Part shown: positions 9,404 through 18,598 of the stretch, in pieces
How positions within the stretch are numbered: the stretch's first letter is position 1
Layout: each line of letters starts with the position of its first letter
Source: Polymyxa betae
Taxonomy: Eukaryota > Endomyxa > Phytomyxea > Plasmodiophorida > Plasmodiophoridae
Assembly: GCA_003693705.1 (NCBI GenBank)
Contig: RBZT01000810.1
Coordinates: 1 to 25,108, forward strand
DNA length: 25,108 bases
Direction of reading: 5' to 3'
The notes under the pieces: generated by a model
Database searches by the model: none
Told to the model about the DNA's origin: nothing
What the model saw: only the letters and a program-made list of their open reading frames with translations
Made by a program: the position numbers and the translations under genes

Positions 9404-10108
9404 TCTAGAACGAATCGTAATCGGGAGGCTTTACTCAGGCCCCGGCCGTATCTCTATCGACCGTACTAGATCGAGATGGGATAGTGCCGATTTCAACCAG
9501 GGAACGGGCACCATTATTGGTCAAGAACATCACTATCATTGAAGCCGATCGAGAACTGATAATGATAAAATTGTTATTTGGGCAGAAAATGGAATGTAAC
9601 AGAAGAGGGAGGAGCCAAGAGGCCGCATGGGGTAGAGTCATGGGAGTGGCCTCCAACGATTACCAGACATTGCGACCCCGAGCGCTGGGGCGATGGGTCA
9701 AACGCAGTGAATCGAAAAAGACCGGGTGTCGTTTCAGTAAGGTTTGTTACGTGACCGATGGATTTGGAATGAAAAATAGCCGAAACTCGGGAAACAACCT
9801 TGTGCTGCAGATCTGACGGTATCACCACCAATTGTACATCCTCTATAAGATAAACGTCGCATTCGAGCGAATCTTTCTCGTTTCATGTTCAAGTGTCAAA
9901 ACATCAAACAACATTGCCATGCTACACATCATTTATGGCTTAAAACGATGAGTAAATGTACCTAAATTAACCGACATGGTATCCTGCTGAATTCGGCCTG
10001 AAACACATCTATCAAATTGTCCGAGAAGGAAGAGGCTCGGTATCACTGAGCATATCAATATCTGCGAATTATAGAGAAATCTGGAGATGATTATACAGTT
10101 GTATCGGT
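9404..10108. other. Intergenic stretch upstream of the kinase gene
   Basis: It holds the likely kinase promoter and the lipase-like gene's 3' flank; both genes are on the minus strand. Overlapping open frames of 73-110 codons occur on both strands at about 9435-9830, but none has a recognisable motif, a signal peptide or partner exons. No repeat is seen. Confidence 0.5.
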
Positions 10109-10891
10109 TTATGATCTGACTTGAGGCTCGGCCCATGTCTGTATGACATCAAGATATTTCGACATTTCGTGATCATCACGTGTGAATCTTCCACTGGTCA
10201 TCTGCTTCGATTTGTGCAGATACTGCATGTCGACCTTGCCGTCGACAAACCACATGATATCACCTACTTGATGGAGTCGTGATGGCCAAGTCCCGTTCCA
10301 GATCGCCATCGTCGGGACATCATCAGCGCCGTTTACAACACGGACACTTGTGCCGACGCGGACTCCGAATTCGGCCCGGAACTTGGAGCTGTACGCCCGC
10401 ATCGCCCCGAACGTCACGTGAACGATCCGTTCCGGACAGTAGAGGAACATCGCCTGTAGCGTAGCGAGGCCGGCCCCGACTCCATGTCCGGTAACATACA
10501 CGTTACCAAGGGCATGTGCGCGCAGCCAGCTGTCGATACAGTAACTAATAGGGGCCGCTATCAGGCGCCACTGACGCAGGACCCCTGCGGCCACTTTCGG
10601 GGCGTCGTCAGCGCCGCCGGCCTCCGCGAACGGTTCTCGTCGTAGGTCGATCTGGTCCGGAGCCGTCTCGCAATGGAAAGCGACGACGAGGTCGTTGCCG
10701 TAGTTGAATGCGACAACCTGGACGTCGTCATCGAATCGGAAGACGTTATGGATGGAGATGGTGGCCCAGTTCAGAGGACGGATTCGAAACGAGGCGACGT
10801 TGTCGGTGAGTTCGGAAGGCGATAAGGAGGCCGCCTGAGTGAGGTCGGCCAGGTCCAGCAAGCGATGACGAGATATGGGCGTCAGGGACAT
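10109..10891 (-). CDS. Class 3 lipase-like protein lacking the catalytic serine
   Basis: A single exon of 260 residues from ATG at 10889-10891, without a signal peptide. The alpha/beta-hydrolase core of the lipase class 3 family is visible: the VVAFHCETA strand, the helix before the elbow (SWLRAHALGNVYVTG), and the nucleophile elbow. The elbow reads GHGVGAG (residues 135-141) where the family has GHSxGG, so Gly137 occupies the serine position. The later catalytic Asp is probably Asp190 or Asp191 in NGADDVP, and a His candidate is His207 (RLHQVGD), both in the expected order. Without the serine, classical triacylglycerol hydrolysis is not expected; a binding or regulatory role is possible. The gene is GC-rich and looks like an intact reading frame under constraint rather than a decayed one. 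A recent sequence error is unlikely to explain GGA, since changing Ser to this codon needs at least two substitutions. Confidence 0.75.
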   Translation of the reverse strand: MSLTPISRHRLLDLADLTQAASLSPSELTDNVASFRIRPLNWATISIHNVFRFDDDVQVVAFNYGNDLVVAFHCETAPDQIDLRREPFAEAGGADDAPKVAAGVLRQWRLIAAPISYCIDSWLRAHALGNVYVTGHGVGAGLATLQAMFLYCPERIVHVTFGAMRAYSSKFRAEFGVRVGTSVRVVNGADDVPTMAIWNGTWPSRLHQVGDIMWFVDGKVDMQYLHKSKQMTSGRFTRDDHEMSKYLDVIQTWAEPQVRS

Positions 10892-11312
10892 ACAGGGCGA
10901 TTTAAGGATTATAGATGATTAGGAACAGTGACGATAGGGCCGGGACCTCGTGACACCAGATTCAGGTTCCGATCAGATTGACGCCAACGTGAGTCATGTT
11001 CCGACAACCCTAAGTTGGGTGATGACGTGTCATTGATGGCTCTGATATCCCATCGACTGCCGAAGTCAACATCGAATGCTGTTTTGTGTTTTTCTAAAAA
11101 GAAATCAAAAAACTAAAGACAATGCGATGATGATTATCATATATGGCACCGGTATCTAGTGGCTGCTTTTTTACAAGAGTCCAACATGTATTTTCTCCTT
11201 GTTTTATAGTACGCTGTCTATGATGAAAAACCGAAGATTTAAAAATGATAGCAGATCTGTATTAAAACGAGTAACGAATGTGAAACTATATGGGAGGCGC
11301 AGAGCGTGAAGC
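10892..11312. other. Intergenic stretch between paralog B and the lipase-like gene
   Basis: AT-rich, with no substantial open frame. Both flanking genes are on the minus strand, so it holds the 3' flank of paralog B and the promoter of the lipase-like gene. Nothing else is seen. Confidence 0.55.
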
Positions 11313-12558
11313 TCAGTAGTTGGAGGACGAATTTGGAGAGCGTCCGTACTCCAACAGGATCGGGACAACCTCACAGAAGTTGAGCTGATTGTTCTGCTCC
11401 TGGTACGCCTTCAGATTGAAGCGGTTGAGGATCCCTGAGATGAAGTTCTGGTTGGTGAAGATCACGTAGACTTTCGGTGGCAGATTCGTCAGCTTCGTCT
11501 GAATCGGGTCCGGGAGAATCTTGTCCATCACCTTCGTGACCGTGGATTGGTTCTCACGACGAGGACGCAGCATTTCCAGCCATTTCGTAATGCGAGCGTC
11601 GAGATCTTCGTCGGACTCCATAGCGCCATTCTTGATGTTCGGGTCTTCATCGCTGTACACAGAATGTTATCAATCCATCAGATAGATAGGATCTCCTACC
11701 TGTAGTATCCGAACTTATCGTAAACGTTGTCGGAGTGAAGATCGGCCCTGGATGATATTATTAGCGAAATCCACACAATCATATCATTCCATACATCTTA
11801 AAGACGAGACGGTCTTTGAAGTCTTTGAACTTAATCTGAGCAGATTCAAAGGTCTGTTCGCCGCTACAGACAATTAGGTAGAGAAGACAAGGTGAAGGTG
11901 AATATACAGAGTGAGAGGACAGTTGAGAGGACGGCGTAGATCAATTCCTAAAGGTGTAATACGAGGACGGACACCTTCATCGACGACGATCTTGCTGTTC
12001 GGCATAGCTTGTAAGGCAGTCTCAATCGCGCGAGATAGAGGGCTTGCGAGGTATTGGACATTGCTGACTCGGTCCAGGAATTGAATCCATCCAGAGCTGT
12101 GCAGCTGGTCCTTCAATTGATGGGCTTGCTTGACACCCTGTAATAAAATGATTAGAAGTAATCGATGGATAGAAACGAATCAAGTTACGGATTCATCAAG
12201 ATCCGGGTCGAAGTAGTACAAGCGATCCTCATCACTGCAATCACCAGTGGTGCTCCTGCGAACATTCTGCTTCATACGTTGGTAGATGTTGGCGAACTTG
12301 CTGCTCTTGTCATGGGATCCTTGGCCACTACGAATGAATAAGAGAAGAGGAGAGTCCGGGCTGATCTTAGATTCGAGCTCATTGAAATCTTTCGGGAGAA
12401 GTTTGAAGTTCGGATTGCCTATGAGATGCTATCAGATGGAAGATTCCTCTTATGTGGTTATTACTCGAGCGAGAGAAGACATCGGTATTGCAGGTGATAT
12501 CAACGGCAGCTACGAATGTAGCTATAGTAGCTAAACAGATGATGTTGAACGAATGCAT
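11313..12558 (-). CDS. Secreted histidine-phosphatase-like protein, paralog B (predicted inactive)
   Basis: Six exons: 12558-12465, 12418-12189, 12137-11908, 11863-11795, 11747-11700, 11652-11313, about 336 residues, all GT-AG and in phase. Signal peptide at residues 1-18 (MHSFNIICLATIATFVAA). The order of blocks matches the phosphoglycerate-mutase-like branch of the histidine phosphatase superfamily: LLLFIRSGQGSHD (family LVRHGQGxHN), YYFDPDLDESVTGVKQA, SPLSRAIETA, GIDLRRP, and KVYVIFTNQNFISGIL (family IxIVTHxGFL). Ser62 stands for the nucleophilic His, and Asn291 for the second His. Arg61 and Arg144, the phosphate-contacting arginines of the family, are kept. This is the least diverged copy and the one that best shows the ancestry. 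It lies head to head with paralog C. Dephosphorylation by the usual phospho-histidine route cannot occur; ligand binding through the remaining arginines is possible. Confidence 0.85.
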
Positions 12559-12573
12559 GATGATAAACGAATG
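12559..12573 (-). promoter_or_regulatory. Conserved 15-base element abutting the paralog B start codon
   Basis: On the minus strand the 15 bases before the ATG read CATTCGTTTATCATC. They match the 15 bases before the paralog C ATG at 14 of 15 positions. It could be a 5' UTR/start-context element or residual homology from the duplication. Paralog A lacks it. Confidence 0.5.
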
Positions 12574-12880
12574 ATGATGGAGGCGGGATCTCAACCAAGA
12601 CGATGTCGTCGGCAAATGCCTCGAATGTGCGACAATGCTATCTTAGGGCAGGGCTCATATATGATAAGTTGCCGGCAAGTCCGAAGTCCGATGCCGTGAC
12701 AGGGAAGATTCTGGACGTGTCACGATGAACACTTAATGGTGCCGGCGCCATCCTTAACCACCATGGTGATAGCGAAATAGGGGTTCTGGGGTCTCATTAA
12801 GGTGGCCTCGGCCGCTACAACTTAACGATGTCCTGACGGGGCGGCCGTAGCTCCCGTATTGATCAGATGCCATGCAGAAA

Positions 12881-12898
12881 GAGAGAGAGAGAGAGAGA
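12881..12898 (+). repeat. (GA)9 microsatellite
   Basis: An uninterrupted run of nine GA dinucleotides lies about 320 bases upstream of the paralog B start. It may be length-polymorphic. Confidence 0.9.
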
Positions 12899-14834
12899 CT
12901 ACTTAAAAGATAATGTCGCTGGACGAATCCGAAACGTGGAACTTTGTTGAGAAGGTTTATCGCAGTTCTGCACCGAGAGGTCGTCTTCGGAACTCATGAT
13001 GTTGTTTCTAGGGACTAACAGTAAGGGGTTTTATTAATGTTTATGGGTATTGATTGCCTTTAGTATGTACTCGCAGACAAGAAGACATTCTGTATCAGAT
13101 AGACACCATGCTAAACTTTCATCATTTGTCGGCCTTATTCGCAACCGTTTTATGGATCCGGCAGTTCCGGCTATCCAAGCTACATTCCAGCCAACGTGCA
13201 GCAGGTTCGCATTATTCCGTCAATGCAAATCGATAGCTCCGATAGCTAAATTTATCATCTCATACTTGTCACTTCCAGCTAGGGGTTTTCGGCATCAAAA
13301 CCAATCGATGTTTTGGAATAAAAAATCAAAAACATTTCATGACTCAACGTTCTTTCTGTTCGCCTGTCCAATAATCATTTTGGACCATTTTTGCTCAGAT
13401 ACAGTTAGCAGGGTTGATGAGAAATCATTCAGCAATGTGTCCTTGTACCTGACAGCTGCGAGCATGACATTTAACCTTGAATAAAGAGAGCGAAATGTTC
13501 GCCTTTGCAGGCAAGTTAGATAGTCAACACATGTCCATCTTAGAATTAAAAAGCATCACATCATATAAAGGTCATCGTTTCGGATAGAGCGCCGCCTGTT
13601 GACCAAAATCAACGAACTAGAATAATCCAATCCAATCCTAAAGGACATCGTCGGCAAACTTACTGCTCAAATTCCAGCTGGAAATTCGTCCAGTTTCACG
13701 GCTGCGGACGTGAATCTGATTCGGGTGTCGAGCCGCTCCCAGCATTAGCCATTAGCGCATTGCTGGTCGTTGATCGGCTCGAGACCCATTACTGGACGAT
13801 GACGTCTTCAATACCAGATGAAATAGAGACACATGAATGATATCGCATTGCAATAATCACTTCTTTAGATCGTGAAAAAATTTAGCACAGATTTCGGGAT
13901 GCGATCTAATCGTTGTGAATGGAAAAGTCTCTTGCTGCATCGCAACACTGCATCAGCACATCTCAATTCGTAGCATCTCCATGTTAGAGCTCTTCATTAC
14001 ACTCTTATTAGAGCTGCTCGTTGAACTGAATATTGATGGGGAATTAGATTGGGACTCAGAGATGATAGAAGATTGGATTTTGAAATCGCTCGAAAACGGG
14101 ATTCACATCATTGCTGTTCAGATTGTCACTGAAAGTTCTCCCATTTGCTTGAGACGCTACCATGGACTACACCATGTTAATCGCTTCATCTAACTGAATC
14201 GCTACTTGCCTGATTTCTTCTTGATCACGAAACCAGAGGGGTTGCTCCAGACTTCCTTGAGTAAGAAAACCTCTCATTAGCAGAAGGGCATCATTTGTTT
14301 TTTATAAAAATGGAGTACATAGCTTCATCACTCGAAGCAAACAGATTTCCAACGACCTTCACAATAAGATTCGGTTGAAGTCGTTCCGAGCATGTTTCGC
14401 TTAGCATGGACCATGCTGAAATTCTTTGCAAAGTACCATGACAAAGCATGTCGAAGATTCCAAATCACTATGCTGTATTTCTATAGTTCAGATCCTGTAA
14501 GCTGTATGAACATCTTTGGACAGAATGGTGTCAAACTTTTGTTCTAAGCAGCATTCACATTGCAGAAGTCTTTCTGGAATTTTAGCCCAGATAATCGTTT
14601 TCGTCGTTATATGAGAAAACGAAATGTTCCATTCTCAGGATGGACTTCGATAAGATAATGAGATCCACTTTCATGGCGGGCGCCACAGAGCCACGTATGC
14701 CTCGAACATCCTGAGATAACCGCTGCCATGAACCCTTCATACAGATCCCATTCTATGTGCAAAATCCTACTTTGCAGGCGGCTTCATCGCCCATCTAAAT
14801 TCTGGCTCAGACAACGAGTAATGTGACAAAGAGA

Positions 14835-14850
14835 GCCCTAAAACCCTAAC
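14835..14850 (+). repeat. Telomere-like motif in intergenic DNA
   Basis: CCCTAAAA followed by CCCTAA, the same mixed unit pattern as in intron 5 of the chitin-binding-like gene. It lies about 230 bases upstream of paralog C. No exon could be placed around it. Confidence 0.8.
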
Positions 14851-15062
14851 TTAAGTGACAGCATTGACGATCCGGTCAGTTATGGCTGCATGTCGCCCAT
14901 CGCTTCATCCTTCTCCAGAAGCTTCCATGCCACCGTTATCCGGCTGGCAGTTCGGAGTTTCCATTAAGTCCACTATATGAAGATACGCTAATATTATCAT
15001 GCACTGTGGGTGGTCGCGTCCGTCATCGCTCTTCTTAAGGAACATCGTTGCATCATTCACAT

Positions 15063-15077
15063 CATTCCTTTATCATC
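15063..15077 (+). promoter_or_regulatory. Conserved 15-base element abutting the paralog C start codon
   Basis: CATTCCTTTATCATC directly precedes the ATG and differs at one base from the equivalent element before paralog B on the opposite strand. Confidence 0.5.
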
Positions 15078-16360
15078 ATGCTTCCCTTCGTTGCTCTTTG
15101 CCTTTCTACAGCCACATTGGTGGCCTCCGTTGAAGTCACCTGTAAGACCGATATCTTCCAAAAATCGGGTAAGTTCATGGTAATACATTCTCCATGATTA
15201 CTGAGTGGTTCTTCGGCAAAGGCATTCCCAATATGAAGCTCGTCCCGAAAGATTTTAACAAACTCTCTGAAGAGATCAGTACCGCCTCCCCTCTGATTTT
15301 ATTCATTCGTAGTGCTGAAGCTATGCACGACACGGATGAATATCGCGACGAACTCAAATCTCGTCTGAAATCTACCCTCGAATCTGATGATATTAACCTC
15401 TCACAATGGACCATGGAGAAACGTCCTCTGTACTTTGACCCTGATCTCAGCTCTGATGTAACGTGCTCATTTTCACACGAACTGAAACCCTAATCGGAGT
15501 GATCTTGTAGGGTCATCTACAGGTTCAGATTCTGAAAGAGAACTTGGAGAAATCAGGCTGGGCCGGCTTTCTGAAATCTATCAATGATGTGATCTACCTA
15601 ACAAGCCCTCAATCACGTACTATTGAGACTGCTGTCGCATCGATGCCGAAAGCTCAATTCATCATTGACGATGGCGTTCGTACCCGCTTCACTCCTTTGG
15701 GTCCAGATCAACGTCGTAGCTTCAAGACCCCTTTGAAATTGTAATGACGCTGGACCCAGAACGCCTTCGCTCTGAATGACTTCATTGCTCAGCGGAGGTG
15801 AAACCTTCGAATCTCTTCAGGAGAAGTTCGTCATGTTCAAGGATAATCTCATCTTCAAAATGTATCTCGTATTTTCCGTCATGTTGAACTCTATCACTGA
15901 AAGTGACTTTCAGGGCGAATCTCAACTCGTACACAGTTTCCGACCGATTCGGATTCTACAGGTAATCTGACGCCAATCACAACGATCTCGAATCATTTCT
16001 GTCGATAGCGATGACGATCCGTGCCTGAGCGACCCGAAACTGGAATCCGAAGGGCAGCTTCGTGCTCGCATTCTCCAATGGATCAACATGTTGAATCCCG
16101 CCTCGGCCAAGGCTGGAACAGCTGCCCAGAAAGTCATGGATACGGTTCTTCCGGAGGCGATTCATTCGAAGATCACGAGCCCACATCCGAAGGTTTACGT
16201 CGTCTACTCCAATTCGCAATTCATCAACGGCGTCATCGATTATTTCGATCTGAAGGCCTACAAGGACCAGGATTACAGCGCTGAATTCTGTGAGGTTGTC
16301 CCGATCTTGTTGCAGTTCCAAAACGATCATGGCTCCACCACAACCACCACCATGCTCTAA
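15078..16360 (+). CDS. Secreted histidine-phosphatase-like protein, paralog C (predicted inactive)
   Basis: Six exons: 15078-15168, 15222-15457, 15511-15740, 15793-15861, 15914-15961, 16009-16360, about 341 residues. Exons 3, 4 and 5 have the same lengths as in paralog B (230, 69, 48 nt). Signal peptide at residues 1-17 (MLPFVALCLSTATLVAS). Blocks: LILFIRSAEAMHD, with Ser61 in place of His; YFDPDLSSD; SPQSRTIETA, with Arg145 kept; GPDQRRS; and KVYVVYSNSQFINGVI, with Asn293 in place of the second His. The C-terminus ends in a Thr-rich tail (GSTTTTTML) instead of the Ser/Asn-rich ends of A and B. The conserved cysteine in TCKTDIF (compare TCNTDVF in B) follows the signal peptide, and FCEVVP is shared near the C-terminus; these two could form a disulfide. 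A non-catalytic secreted function is inferred. Confidence 0.85.
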
Positions 16361-16454
16361 TCGCATTCGTCCCTTCCTACCTGCTCTCATTTCTATCATG
16401 ATATCGGTTTTTAATACAGATCCTAAAAAATGTTTTCGTAAAACCCTCTCTTAG

Positions 16455-16653
16455 CTCAATTATACGATGTCTATCAGACTTGTGAACAAAATTGGCTCAA
16501 ATTGCATCGAATTATGGGAGGTAAGGCAAGACCAAAATGTGATATCGCGATCTAGAAGGATACAGCGGTCAGGATGCGGGCGTGTACGACCACGATAGCG
16601 AGAAATTGGTAGTTCTGGATTTAACCGGAGCTCCCGTTAATGGCCTGTATTGA
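16455..16653 (+). pseudogene. Possible gene fragment, two exons, unknown family
   Basis: Two open segments join in phase across a 35-nt GT-AG intron (16521-16555). The first gives LYDVYQTCEQNWLKLHRIMG; the second gives EGYSGQDAGVYDHDSEK and continues to a TGA at 16651-16653. The translation looks protein-like, but I find no start codon or upstream exon in this frame between it and the end of paralog C. It may be the 3' remnant of a truncated gene. A different frame starts with an ATG at 16466 but gives a poor second exon. I do not recognise the family. Confidence 0.25.
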
Positions 16654-18100
16654 AGGTGACAGCACCGCCTCCGTTGATAAAGAGATCCCAACAAGCTAGA
16701 CGATTTCATTCCATTCCATCGCAAGCCAAAATGTCTTATGAAGGTATTGAGTGAATCGTTTTATAGCGACCTAAGACGACCAGACGTCGAGTTTCCGAAA
16801 ATCTCGAGTACGTGCTGGACTATGTTCCTCTGCTATACCATCAAGCAGATTCAATTCGGTGCTTTTTGTATTTCCTTAAGAGCTTATTGGCAACAAGCCT
16901 GCATTTTCTGCTCTTATGCAATCCAGACACACCTGGATTTAATCAGATTCAGTATTAATAGCAAGAAGCTGACGATCAACCTCAATATTGATGTGGCTTG
17001 AAACGGAGGTTGCAGGATAGGGCATTGTCTGAGTTTACAAGTGGCAATTGGCACAATGAATGACTTCACTGATTCAAGCAAAGCCGCTGATGTATTGCCT
17101 TATTGCTGATGTTTCCATGTAAAATATAGAAGATCATGATCATACCTTTGCTTGAAGAAAATGTCAAATTTCCCAGCAAGCTAAAGCATGCCAATTTCAA
17201 GCTTCAAAGGAGGGTTTATTCTGTATGACTCTGCGAATCTGTTCTAGTATTATGTCAAAATTCTCCAGAAAATTCTGGATGAACCCCCGCTATAACAATG
17301 ATATTGATGGACCACATAAATTGACGCCAGTATTGGGTATCTTTCAGCAAAACAAACAACAAAATTGAGTCAACTGTGAGCGAATTGGAAATTGCAGAGA
17401 AGCTAGGTTTAGGGTTTAGCCCTGCAGTAGATTTTGATCACGGGAAATATCTGCCTAGGCCGGCCTGGCTTAACAGTGCTCTACAGAACGACTAATGGCA
17501 GCTAATGCCTGCATTATCGAGGCCGATGGATCCCCGTTTCTGGTAGCTGGTGAGCGGGTACTGATCATGCCCTGTCGAAGTCGGTCGCTGATCCCATTCG
17601 CCCTGTTTTAGGTGATGCAAGTTCATCCATGCGGCTTCATGGCGCTCTCGGGCAGGTACATGATTGACAATCTCGAGCCTTTATTTCACGAATCTTGGTT
17701 CTTTTGATATCGCTCCTGATTTCTGCCAACTGTAAATCGTTTTCGAATAAAAGAGCTAGACCGCATTTGCATCTTTTCGCATTCCCCAACTTGTCGATTT
17801 CAGCATAATTTTCGCTTTTTCTCAAATAGTATTGTTGGTTTTGTAGTTTATCATATATTTGCATTGTTTTTTATCTATCTTATGTTCGAGTTGTTTTCGC
17901 TCAACCTTCTCTATCTGTTTACCCATTGCTGATCCTTTCATGGAAGTGGATATCCAGGTCAATCGTCCCACTATCACAATACTGACTGCAATCTGTTTCT
18001 CACTAACGTCCGCATGGTAATCAGGCCCAAACAACCCACATCACATTTCAACTCCTTCGTCTTGCCCTTGTGTATGCTCTAACCTCCTCGTAACTTTGTT
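16654..18100. other. Mostly empty stretch with a telomere-like motif
   Basis: No gene can be supported. On the minus strand, 18034-17637 contains two overlapping Lys/Glu-rich open frames (GKQIEKVERKQLEHKIDKK; EIRSDIKRTKIREIKARD) that would need a one-base shift to join, which could be a decayed coiled-coil gene. It may also contain upstream exons of the + strand gene ending at 18598, but no junction I tried keeps phase. Confidence 0.4.
17406..17419 (-). repeat. Telomere-like motif, opposite orientation
   Basis: GGTTTAGGGTTTAG on the + strand, that is, CCCTAAA on the minus strand. It lies in DNA with no assigned gene. Confidence 0.8.
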
Positions 18101-18117
18101 GACCGCACCTGATTCCG

Positions 18118-18598
18118 CTTGCGTAGGGCTGATCACTGATGAGAAGGTTGTAGAGCCCCGGTTCGGGCCAGTTCGGGTCGAGGGCCGGGTCGTACCGATC
18201 CCCGGTCTTGGGTTGCCTGGTCAGGCTCAGTTCGCGCTCGTGTTCCCGGATAGGGCGACTGCTGATGAATTCATGCAGGTATGAGAGACGCTCATCTACC
18301 GAGCTCCAGGCCCTCAACTCTCTAGGGGTTAGGGTTAGGGTTTTTTGGCAAAGACTGTTTGCTAAAGGAATCGCTCGCTATAGGATTTCGATCGCATCAT
18401 TGAAAGCGCCCGACGATGTCAGGTATTGGGCGGAGCCGAATCGGTGGCCCATCACTCCGTCTGTATTGGTCCATCTGGCGACTGTCCTGTCGATTACGTC
18501 ATGATGAGCTCCGATCGAGCCTTGATGGATCCAAACGACCCCAGCACGATATTGCTTCCGTCAGCGATGTCGAGATCGGCGTCTCCGGATCCCGTTAA
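18118..18598 (+). CDS. 3' exons of an unidentified gene, possible PH-like C-terminus
   Basis: Three terminal exons fit in phase: about 18118/18127-18278, 18384-18422, 18509-18598 (TAA). The translation runs through VVPIPGLGLPGQAQFALVFP, then DRATADEFMQ joined to DFDRIIESARRCQ, and ends ...VEIGVSGSR. A beta-strand followed by an amphipathic helix (FALVFPDRATADEFMQDFD) is the way PH domains usually end, but I would not assign the family on this alone. The 5' end is unresolved; the first exon here may start at the acceptor near 18126. The intron 18279-18383 carries a TTAGGG-type motif. The opposite strand is also open across much of this GC-rich block, but its exons do not join in phase. Confidence 0.45.
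18324..18343 (-). repeat. Telomere-like motif within an intron
   Basis: GGGGTTAGGGTTAGGGTTTT on the + strand lies within intron 18279-18383 of the gene above. The units are TTAGGG, and the G-rich strand is the sense strand here, the reverse of the arrangement in the chitin-binding-like gene. Confidence 0.8.

Larger units (their letters stand above)
12574..15062. other. 2.5-kb divergent intergenic region between paralogs B and C
   Basis: It contains the promoters of both head-to-head paralogs. It holds a (GA)9 microsatellite (12881-12898), a telomere-like motif (14835-14850) and a 144-codon open frame (13050-13484, +) without recognisable domains. A shorter frame, open 13115-13249, encodes a Gly/Ser/Pro/Tyr-rich tail (GSGSSGYPSYIPANV) but has no start or acceptor. 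It may be a decayed exon. The rest is AT-rich with nothing supportable. Confidence 0.5.

Noticed and set aside
13050-13484. 144-codon open frame on the + strand
   Set aside because: No recognisable motif, no splice-linked partners, and it lies in AT-rich DNA; other frames are equally open in part.
12574-15062. Transposable element between paralogs B and C
   Set aside because: No terminal repeats, target-site duplication or transposase/reverse-transcriptase motifs could be found by eye.
18048-18317. Minus-strand open frame (about 90 codons) next to a telomere-like acceptor
   Set aside because: Its translation looks plausible and CCCCTAG would be a good acceptor, but no upstream exon joins in phase, whereas three + strand exons do. 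I preferred the + model at modest confidence.
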